From: Sebaldella sp.
Lineage (GTDB): Bacteria; Fusobacteriota; Fusobacteriia; Fusobacteriales; Leptotrichiaceae
DNA: 39,297 bases
Assembly: GCA_018058425.1 (NCBI GenBank)
Contig: JAGOZX010000025.1
Location: 1-39,297 of the forward strand
Direction: 5' to 3'
Positions 17,248 through 25,800 of this stretch are shown here, piece by piece. Numbering within the stretch: the first letter of the stretch is position 1; every line of letters starts with the position of its first letter. Both the position numbers and the translations under genes were made by a program. Below the pieces are notes generated by a model, which saw only the letters and a list, made by a program, of their open reading frames with translations, was not told where the DNA came from and did not search any database.

Positions 17248-17278
17248 AAAAAAAAGAAAATGTGATAATCATCAGGAC

Positions 17279-17307
17279 ATTTTATCATTCATAGGTAAAT
17301 TTGTCAA
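17279..17307 (-). promoter_or_regulatory. Sigma70-type promoter of rpsB-tsf
   Basis: On the minus strand TTGACA (17307-17302) is exactly 17 bp from TAAAAT (17284-17279). The predicted start near 17272 gives a leader of about 100 nt. It lies about 20 bp past the terminator of the small-RNA gene. Confidence 0.85.
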
Positions 17308-17328
17308 TTTATTATGAGCCTAAAAAAT

Positions 17329-17396
17329 AAAAAATGCCGCTGACATAAAGTCAGCGACAAGGGGGTTATGAAGAAAAATATTCTTTTTATTGGTAT
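17329..17396 (-). ncRNA. Candidate small RNA, copy 1
   Basis: The stretch 17355-17408 is identical over 54 bp to 27293-27346. On the minus strand TATAAT (17408-17403) predicts a start near 17396. The RNA would contain a weak AAGAA/UUCUU hairpin and an unpaired CAUAACCCCCUUG. It ends in a 9-bp terminator stem GTCGCTGAC / GTCAGCGGC (arms 17350-17358 and 17336-17344, loop of 5) followed by A then six T, about 68 nt in all. In the other copy the stem sequence differs but pairing is kept, including a G-U pair that only works on the minus strand. There is no reading frame of note. The C-rich loop could pair with G-rich ribosome binding sites. In layout it resembles trans-acting sRNAs such as the sigmaE-dependent FoxI of Fusobacterium nucleatum, but I cannot confirm sequence identity. 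Confidence 0.7.
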
Positions 17397-17402
17397 GTGT
17401 TA

Positions 17403-17427
17403 ATTATATAAGTAAATTCTTAGAATA
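17403..17427 (-). promoter_or_regulatory. Promoter of small RNA copy 1
   Basis: The minus strand has TATAAT (17408-17403) and, 10 bp upstream, TATTCTAAG (17427-17419). The same two boxes with the same 10-bp spacing occur at copy 2 although the bases between them differ. No TTGACA-like -35 lies at 17 bp, so the upstream box may be an activator site or alternative-sigma element. Confidence 0.6.
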
Positions 17428-17805
17428 CTCTTAATTAATCCTTTTTCTGTTCTTAGAGCATTAGAAGAAGTTTTAGAATGGGATTTCCATCTTATTTTAT
17501 TGTTATTCGAAGATGTTTTGGTGTTGTGAATTATGCAAGTTATAGAGAAGTTTTTTATGTGGTAGATTTTATTTGTTGGGTATTGGGTAGAGAAAAATAT
17601 TTATGATGATCTAGATGTTAAATAAGGAAAAGTGTTTTTTATAATTCAGATGATTTTAAATTCTCTTACTAAGAAAGCTGTATAATATAGAATCTATGAT
17701 TATTCTTAAAAAAATCAAAAAATATTATATAAAAATAAAAATTTAAAATTGGTATAACTAATAATAAGGATATAAATTTATACATAAAAAAAATTAAATT
17801 GACTA
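17428..17805. other. Non-coding stretch upstream of the outer-membrane protein gene
   Basis: About 380 bp without a credible gene. A 40-codon open stretch near 17476-17605 lacks a ribosome site and resembles nothing. Its central part is unusually G and T rich on the plus strand (runs such as GTTTTGGTGTTGTG) compared with the surrounding AT-rich DNA, which could mark decayed foreign sequence. Confidence 0.4.
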
Positions 17806-17835
17806 TTTACAATTAGCTTTTTGATGTGGTAGAAT
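17806..17835 (+). promoter_or_regulatory. Promoter of the outer-membrane barrel gene
   Basis: TTTACA (17806-17811), 18 bp, TAGAAT (17830-17835). The start would be near 17842, and a small hairpin GTGTTT/AAAGCAC (17847-17862) sits in the short 5' leader ahead of the AGGAGG. Confidence 0.6.
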
Positions 17836-17885
17836 AGTTGTCTCATGTGTTTAATAAAGCACGTAGATTTTTTAGGAGGTAGAAA

Positions 17886-18563
17886 ATGAAAAAAATATTT
17901 TTATTGGTATCAATATTAACTTTAAGTACTCTTGCTTTAGCAGAAAAAAATGTAATTGAAGTAAGGGGAGGGTATGATCTGTCTAGTTCCACTAATTTTG
18001 ATAATGATGTGTATTCTGAGTATGACTTAGATAAGTTTGTAGAAAATGGATTTAATTTAGGTATAGAGTACAGAAGAGAAATTTTAACTAATTTTCAAAT
18101 AGGTGCAGGAATAGAGTACAGACTAAGTGATATAGATCAACCAGGTAACAGAAGAGTAGAATCAGAAAATATAAATTACAGTTATGATTCTGGGAGTTTA
18201 ACAAGTATTCCATTATATTTAACAGCAAGATATAATTTTAAAAATATTACAGATTTTACACCATATGTGAAAGTAAATTTAGGTTACTCTATCAACTCAG
18301 GTGATACAAATGTAAAATTAAACAATATATATACTGGAAAATTAGTGGAAGAATATAATTCAGACATAGACAATGGAATGTACTATGGTTTTGGATTAGG
18401 AGTAGAATATAAAAACTTTTTAATTGATTTAACATATGATATTACTCAGTCAAAGGCTGAGCAAAAAGTCTATAACTATGAGGATGTAGAAGGATACAGT
18501 GATGATTATAAGTTTGATATAAGAAAACTAACTTTATCTGTGGGTTATCAGTTTGAATTTTAA
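17886..18563 (+). CDS. Small outer-membrane beta-barrel protein
   Basis: 225 residues. A signal peptide (MKKIFLLVSILTLSTLALA) with an Ala-x-Ala site precedes mature EKNVIEVRGGYD. The mature part alternates hydrophobic and polar residues in about eight strands (FNLGIEYRRE, FQIGAGIEYRL, SIPLYLTARYNF, TPYVKVNLGYS, MYYGFGLGVEYK, FLIDLTYDI). It ends KLTLSVGYQFEF with a terminal Phe, the recognition signal for BAM-mediated insertion. It fits an 8-stranded OmpW/OpcA-like porin-family barrel with long acidic loops (SEYDLDKF, YEDVEGYSDDY), but the exact family is not clear. AGGAGG lies 6 nt before the ATG; promoter and terminator make it a single-gene unit. It sits between the small-RNA gene and the IS remnant. 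Confidence 0.82.
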   Translation: MKKIFLLVSILTLSTLALAEKNVIEVRGGYDLSSSTNFDNDVYSEYDLDKFVENGFNLGIEYRREILTNFQIGAGIEYRLSDIDQPGNRRVESENINYSYDSGSLTSIPLYLTARYNFKNITDFTPYVKVNLGYSINSGDTNVKLNNIYTGKLVEEYNSDIDNGMYYGFGLGVEYKNFLIDLTYDITQSKAEQKVYNYEDVEGYSDDYKFDIRKLTLSVGYQFEF

Positions 18564-18594
18564 ACTATAGTTTAAAATAATATATTTTAGTAAG

Positions 18595-18618
18595 GGAGAG
18601 AGAAATCTCTTCTTTTTT
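18595..18618 (+). terminator. Terminator of the outer-membrane barrel gene
   Basis: GGAGAGA (18595-18601), a GAAA tetraloop, and TCTCTTC (18606-18612) form a 7-bp stem with one G-U pair, followed by six T. Confidence 0.8.
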
Positions 18619-18717
18619 GATGGTTATAGAATTAAAATTGGATCGGTCCCAAATTTTAGGACAACGAGAGTGAAGAAAAGTGAAGTTGTGTTAAACTAAA
18701 AATTGGGAGTGATAAAA

Positions 18718-18997
18718 ATGGAAAAGATATACAGAAGAATTTAAGAAAATGATAGTAGAATTGTACCTTCAAGGAAAAAAATATTTATCCCAAGAGTATG
18801 GAGTAAGCTCAAATACAATAAGAGAATGGTTAACACGAGAGAAAAAAGAAATAAAAGAGAAGTATAAAGATGAAACAAGTTATTTAGAAATCTTGAAATT
18901 AAAGAAATTGCTGGAAGAAAAAGATAGAGAGTTAAATGAAAAAGAAGAGGAGATAGAAATCTTTAAAAAGGCTACAGTCATATTAATGAAACGCTGA
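18718..18997 (+). pseudogene. IS3-family OrfA (frameshifted)
   Basis: The ATG at 18718 is followed by eight codons and a stop. Shifting by one base gives KRYTEEFKKMIVELYLQGKK, the normal OrfA opening, then YLSQEYGVSSNTIREWL (helix-turn-helix) and a leucine-zipper-like coiled coil LEILKLKKLLEEKDRELNEK, ending KKATVILMKR. A base was lost near the start and one or two codons appear missing before the helix-turn-helix (LSQEYG where relatives have a longer loop). It would not yield intact transposase regulator. Confidence 0.75.
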
Positions 18998-19700
18998 AAT
19001 TAAAAGAGAAATTTGAAATAGTGGAAAAATTATCAAAAAAGTATAGCAAAAGAAAGCTATTAAGAATATTGGAAGTGTCAAAAAGCAGTTATTATTATAA
19101 CCAAAAAGAAAAATCAGCGGGCAATAGAAAATGAGATATTATTAGAACAAATAACATTAATATGCTAAAAAGTGATAAAAGATATGGAGCCAAGAAAGTC
19201 CATACAGAGTTAAGAAAACTAAGATTAGAAGTAAATCTAAAAAGAGTAAAAAGATTAATAAGAGAAAATAGACTATTTTCAATAATAGTAAAAAAGTATA
19301 AAGTACATAGAAATAATGTAGAAGAAAGAGGGAAAATAGAGAATAAATTAAAAAGGGATTTTAGTACAGAAAAATTGAATGAAAAATGGTGTCTTACATG
19401 AGAGACGATAATTCATACAGATAGAGGGAGTCAATATTTAAGTAAAGAATATAATTTGGAATTATCATATAGTAGAAAAGGTAATCCGTATGATAATACG
19501 TGTATAGAGTCATTTCATGCAATATTGAAGAAGCAGTATGTTCATCATAAAAAGTTTAAAAATTTGGAAGAAATTAAGAATAGGGATATTTGAATATATA
19601 AAATCATGGTATAATAGGAAGAGAATCTAGGAGAAATTAGGTTATTTGTGTTCAATAGAATATGAAGAAAAATTAAAGAATGAAATTAATCTAAATTTGG
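18995..19700 (+). pseudogene. IS3-family OrfB integrase, catalytic core deleted
   Basis: The opening KLKEKFEIVEKLSKKYSKRK and LLRILEVSKSSYYYNQK is in one frame and then stops. IENEILLEQITLI is in a second frame. SDKRYGAKKVHTELRKLRLE to EKLNEKWCLT (19162-19401) is in a third and ends at TGA. The sequence then jumps directly to IIHTDRGSQYLSKEYNLELS and YSRKGNPYDNTCIESFHAIL, the end of the DDE domain. About 80 residues that should hold the first catalytic Asp region and the segment up to the second Asp are gone. The terminal part EYEEKLKNEINLNLD is recognisable. The element cannot move by itself. Confidence 0.78.
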
Positions 19701-19734
19701 ACGAATCCACACAGACTAACCACTCAAAAACATG

Positions 19735-19763
19735 TTGACAAGTCTAGGTGTAAACTATATAAT
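19735..19763 (+). promoter_or_regulatory. IS-junction hybrid promoter upstream of the autotransporter
   Basis: TTGACA (19735-19740), exactly 17 bp, TATAAT (19758-19763): a perfect consensus pair. The -35 lies in the right terminal repeat of the IS and the -10 in flanking DNA. The start near 19770 is 76 nt from the autotransporter's GTG. Confidence 0.8.
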
Positions 19764-19845
19764 TAATTTTTAGAATGAATAAACAATCTTAGAAAGAAAG
19801 AGATTATAAAAATTAAAAGTAAAAAAATAGAAAGAAGGATATAAA

Positions 19846-22800
19846 GTGAGAAGAAATAAAAAATTATTAATGTTTTTAGCATTAAATTCTTTAGCAACAT
19901 CATTTGCTGGTACAATAAACCAAGCAAATGTAAAGTACAATAAACTGTATACTAATATGACAAAAAATATAGAAACAGGTAAATCAAATGAAAGTAACTA
20001 TAAACTAATTCAAGATGTGTTAAATAAAAGAAATCAAGAATTAAAAGACCTATATTTACAAAGTGATTACATTGTAAAGCCTGAATTTTTAGAATGGCAG
20101 ATATTTTTTACTGGTTTCTATAATCATTTAGACAGGGGAGGGAATAGAAAAGAGAGGGATATTCCTTTTGTTGAAAGTGACGGAAAAATAATTGATTTAG
20201 GAGTTATAATACCTATTAAGGGGAAAACAATAAATAAAATCGATTTAAATGTCATTTCTCCATCAGAGCCTGTGATAAATTTAAATAAAAGTAATATCAT
20301 AGCACCAACGGTAGATGAACCCAGTTTCAGTTTTACACCTATGGAAATTCCAAGTAGCATTCAATTATATTCTAGTTTTATAAGTAGTTTTGCAGGAGAA
20401 GCTTATTCACAAATTGGAACAAATACTAACAATGTTCAATACAATACATCTGGATCGACAATCTATGAAAATCTAAATGTAAGTTCGGTGGGAAAAACAT
20501 TATTTGAAATAAATAGTAGTGGAACTCTTAACGCAACAGGAGTGACTTCCTATAATAATGGAGCAGTGACAGGTAATACACCAGCTTCTTATACATATGG
20601 TAGTCCAGTTACAGATACATTTTCAGTTATGAATATAGGAAACAATGGAAATTACACGGTTAATGGAGATTGGGAACTTAGAACTATAGTCTCACCTTCA
20701 TATATAACGAATAACTACGGTTTTATAAGCTATAGACCTTATTATATAACATCTGATGGAAAAGTAGAATTTACAGGGAACTTGGATTTAACTGCTTCAA
20801 CTACGACTGCAAGGCAAAAGGTTGGGCTTTATTTAGATTTAGGAAATCAAGCAAGTATTTCAGGAGTTACTGCAACATTAGAAAATAAAGGAATAATAAC
20901 TGTAACAGATACTGGAACAGCGCTACAATTAAATTCTTCTACAAAAAATGGAACAGTAAGCGGGAATTTGATTAATTCTGGAACGATAAATCTTAATAGT
21001 GCCGGAACATTTAATTACCATGCCACAGGAATACAAGTAATAATGCATAATAATAGCGAAAGTGGAAAAGCAATTGTAAAGATTGGTAATATAAATGTTA
21101 ATGGTATAAATGATGATGGTGTTTTAATACGTAGTTATTATGGTTATGTTTTTGAAGCTCCATCAAATGTTATTTTGGATGGTTCAAATGGAATAGTGAC
21201 ATTAAATGGCGAAAGAAATCAGGGAATAACTGTCAGTAAATATATGGGCCCTTCTGGAAGTACGAATGCTTTAGATAATATAAAAAATTTAAATATAATT
21301 GTAAATGGACGTATAGGAGTGGGGATTGCTATATCTCCTAGCGAAGTGGATCAAAGTAATGATTATATAATAAGTGATAAAATGGTAGAAAGTATAGTAT
21401 TTGGACCTGATTCAAGGTCTAGTGCATTTTTTTCAGGACAATATTTTAGTCAAGGTAAGTCATTGATACTGGATGAAAGTCTGAAAAATTCAATAGGAGT
21501 GATAGATACAGGAACAATGAATACAATAGTTACCACAGACACTGCTTCAACAGTTATTAATAATGCTCCGATAGAAATAACAGAAAATGCAAAAGCTATG
21601 TATACTTTTGCCACTCAACAGATAAATCCAGTGAATTTTATTCCAACTTCTAAAATTATCAATAATGCTAGTATAATAAATAATTCTTCTGCTTATACAG
21701 AATCTGGAATCACTTATGGCGCTTTGGGATTAGGAGCCTTATCTATAGGAGCAACAATAATAAATAATGGAAGTATAGATATGGATGGTAAAAATGCAAT
21801 TGGAGTATTTAATAAAGGAACAGCTGAATCTAAAAGTGACCATATTATAATAAATAATGACATGGGTGTGGCTATTTATGGAACTTATGGAAGTACAGGT
21901 CTTTACCCAGAATATGTAGTCAGTCAGTCAAAAGTGAGTGCTAATAAATTAGAAGTTAATGGAAATAATGGAGTGGTTCTATATTCAAAAGCAGGAGATA
22001 TAGAATTGTCACCATTAGTTTCTGGAGGAAGTCTAGAAATAACAGCAAATGGAGATAATACATTTGCATTTTATCATGAAACAGCAACCAAAAAGTTAGT
22101 GGCTAGATCAGGGAAATTTATAATAAAAGATACAGTAAATGTAAATTTGAAAAATGGAGCAATAGGATTTTATTATGATGCAAACTGGGGGAATGCTGAT
22201 ATTCCAGGATATTTTGCAAATATTGTTGATACAAGCAATGGACAACTGAATATTACAACAGATGAAAACAGCTATAAAATGGCAATAGGTCGTGCAATAG
22301 TCAATGTATCAGATTTATCTAATTTAAGTATTCCAAATATAAATTTTATAGGAGATAGTGGTAAAATAAAAGTTTTTAATGGGTTAGTTAATGTAGACAT
22401 GGATTCTGATCTAGATAAAAATAATTTAAATGGAGATAAGACATACAGAGATTTAGAAATAGGACAGTCATCTATTTCGATACAAAGTGGCATAAAAGTA
22501 ACTGGAACAGAGGACTCTCTGGTAGGAATAGCCCAATCAGCAAGATATAATGAACCTACAAGTAGTGCTTCCAATGGCGGAACAATAGACTTAAAAGGTA
22601 ATTCTTCAATTGGGATATATAATAAAAGAGGATATAGTGAAAATACAGGAATAATAGATGTAGCAGGAAACAATGGAATAGGAATGTACGAAGTAAGTGG
22701 GTATAATAGTAATACAGGAGAAATAAGAATAAAGGATAATGGAATAGGAATATACAATACAACATATCTTGATCCAGAGGATAATCCATATAATTCTTCA

Positions 22801-25800
22801 TATTCTACAATAGAGAATAATGGAGCGATAATATCAAATGGTGGAAATAAATCAATAGGAATTTTTGCAAATAATAATACATCATATGGATATATGGATT
22901 TAATATTAAATAGTAGTTCGGATATAGATGTAAGTTCTTCAAATGGTGGAATAGGAGTTTATGGAATTAATTCAAATATCTACGGAGGATGGAGTGATTC
23001 AGGAAAAATATCTGTAGGAGAAAATGGAGTAGGGATTTATGGAAAAGATTCCACAATAAATTTAGATAATCTAGAATTAAATTTAATTGGAGATAAGGCA
23101 GTAGGATTTTATCTTGAAGGAACAAGTAATTTTACAGGAACAGGAAATATTAATATAGATGGGAAAGATATCACAGTATTTAATTTATTAAATACAGGTA
23201 CTTTCAATCAGAATTTCAATATTTTATCAACAATGGATTCTAGTTATACATTCCAGAATTTAAGTGGTCTTACTTCATATTATAATTCAGTAGCGTCATT
23301 AGGTCAGGGAGGAGTCTTTATATCTGGACTTAATTCAGCTGTATTATTGGATATAAATTCCCAATTAATATCCAATAATTCAAATTTAGTAGCTATTGCA
23401 TTAGATGGTCAATATTCGGGTTTAACAAATATTAATGGTGTACCTGTTACTAATGAGGCTACAAATAAAGGTGAGATATCATTTGGTGATAATTCAGTTG
23501 GTCTTTATGTAAAAAACGGGGCTTCAGCTTTAAATACAGGAACTATTAGTCTTGGAGAATATTCAGCAGGATTATATGGAATTGGTATAGGAACAAATGT
23601 GGAAAATACAGGAGATATTTCTATTGGATCTAATTCCACAGGTCTTTATCTAAAAGATGGGGATAAATTGACAAATAGTGGTAACATATTAAGTAGTGGA
23701 AATAATGTGGTAGGTTTATTTCTTGATGGGGCAGAACTGTCAGAGATAAATAATACAGGAAAAATAGACTTATCTGGTAATGAATCGGTAGGAATATATG
23801 ATAACAGTACACAGATTCACACTATAAATAATAGTAGGGAAATATTAGTAGGAGATTCAGGAGTAGCAATTTTTAATAATAATATTAATGGAATAATAAC
23901 TAATTCAGCAGATATTACAGGTGGGTCAAAATCAGTAGGATTATATAATAATGGCGGGACAGTAAACCATCTATCAGGAGACATAAAAACAGGCTCTGGA
24001 GGAGTAGATGTTTATACAGTATCTGGAAGAGTAAATTTAAATGCTGGTAAGCTAAATGTCGATGATTTAGATGAAGTAGGTATTTATGGAAAAACAGGAG
24101 CTATAATTGATAATAATATGGAGTTAGATATTGCTCAAAATAATTATGGAATTATTTTAGATAACTCAAATCTAATAAATAGAAATAAGTCTGTATTAGG
24201 TGAAAATAGTGTATTATTGTATTCTAATAATGGTAGTTCAGTGTTTAATGATATAGGTGCAGATATAAAAATGAATGCATCTAATTCAATAGCTTTCTAT
24301 ATGGAGAATGGTGGAAACCTTGTAAATAAAGCAGAGATAACTGGGAATAGTGGTATTGCCAACATAGGAATCTATACAAAAAGTGTGAGTGTAGATAACA
24401 GTGGAGATGTAAAAGTAGGAGATTCATTAATAATAGATGCTAAAGATCCCACAAAAAATTTTTATTCAGTAGGAATATATAATCAAGACTCTATAGATTT
24501 TAAAAATACAGGAAAAATAGAGATGGGTGCTGATGCATTTGGATTATACGTAGAAAATAATTCAAACAAAGCTCTAAATAGTGGAAATATTACTTCAAAT
24601 GCAAATGGAGCAGTAGGTATTTATACAGTAAAAGGAACGCTTGAAAACTCAGGAGACATAACTTTATCTGGTGATAAGTCAATAGGAATAGCAGCAACAT
24701 TAGGTTCAAAAATTTCCAATTCCGGAAACATAACTGTAAATGGAAGTAATAGTATGGGAATTTATGCTTCTTTGAATTCAGCTATAATTAATGAAAAAAC
24801 TGGAGCTATATATATAAATGGAAATAGTAGTACAGGAATTCAACTTTCAGGTGGATCAACATTAGAAAACTATGGAAAGATAGAAGTAGCTTTTGGGACA
24901 ATAAACTCTACACAGATTGGTACTGGAGACGCACAATATGAAATTCCAAGCATAATTAATGCAGGAGTGATAAAAGTAGATGAAAAGTTTGACTTGAATG
25001 GTTTAAATTTAATAATAAAAGCAGACTTAAACAGTTTTAGAGTACCGACAATAGAAGAAATAACTCAAGATGATTATAGCATGGAAGACATAAATGCAGG
25101 ATTTTTATTAACAAATTCAGTGCAAATAATAGCTCCAGAGTTTGATTTTGGTACAAAAGCAGTGAAGTTAGATCCATTATTTACTCAGGGAACAAATGCA
25201 AGGGTTTATAAATTTGAAAATGTATTTGATCCTATGACACCAGACGGAGGACTTAATTCAGGAGAACTAACATTAAAAAGTGGATCATTGACATTCGATG
25301 CAATACCAAATATAAATTCTAGTGGTAAAGTAGATATATGGATGGAAAAAATAAATTATGATCAATTTACAGAGGGACTTTGGTATGATAGTTTTGCTAA
25401 AAATATTGAAAATAAATATTTAAATGCAACAGGTGATGCTTTAGTGCTATACGATAAGTTAGATTTAATTGATAATATCAAAGATTTTGACAGAAGTATG
25501 GAACAGCTTTCTGGAAATATGTATGCCAATATAAATCAAAGAGAACAAAATATAAATGAAGTATTTAATAATGCTTTAAATATATTACAAAATTCAGAAA
25601 ATAATACAAAAGAAAATGTAAAAGTAAATATAATAGCAGGAAAAGGAAGTACAAAAGAGAATACAAGCGGAGTAGAATCATATGATTATGAAACTACTGG
25701 AGTGCTAGTACTTAGGGAAGTGGAGAGAACATATAGACATAAATTTGGATATTCATTAGGTTACACAAGAACAGATTTTCAAATGAAAGATACAAATAAT

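Larger units (their letters stand above)
18639..19746 (+). mobile_element. Defective IS3-family insertion sequence
   Basis: The left end TGGATCGGTCCCAAATTTTA and the reverse complement of the right end, TAGACTTGTCAACATGTTTT, are imperfect inverted repeats. Inside are remnants of an OrfA helix-turn-helix protein and an OrfB DDE integrase. The element is about 1.1 kb, short of the usual 1.2-1.5 kb, because the catalytic middle of OrfB is deleted. Several frameshifts and stops add to this. No target-site duplication is visible at the chosen ends, so the ends or the flanks have also changed. It lies between the outer-membrane barrel gene and the autotransporter, and its right end contributes a -35 box to the autotransporter promoter. 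Confidence 0.8.

Noticed and set aside
17248..17283. Hairpin AAAATG/CATTTT with T run read as a terminator upstream of rpsB
   Set aside because: It overlaps the -10 box and start of the rpsB promoter, so its first arm would not be transcribed.
17476..17605. Open stretch of about 40 codons starting MGFPSYFIVIRRC
   Set aside because: No ribosome site, no similarity to anything recognised, and composition unlike neighbouring genes.
19747..19845. Target-site duplication search at the IS ends
   Set aside because: Bases flanking the chosen left and right ends do not match over 3-4 bp.
22500..24900. Repeats considered as a CRISPR array
   Set aside because: They are degenerate coding repeats of the adhesin, in one long frame, without constant repeat and spacer lengths.
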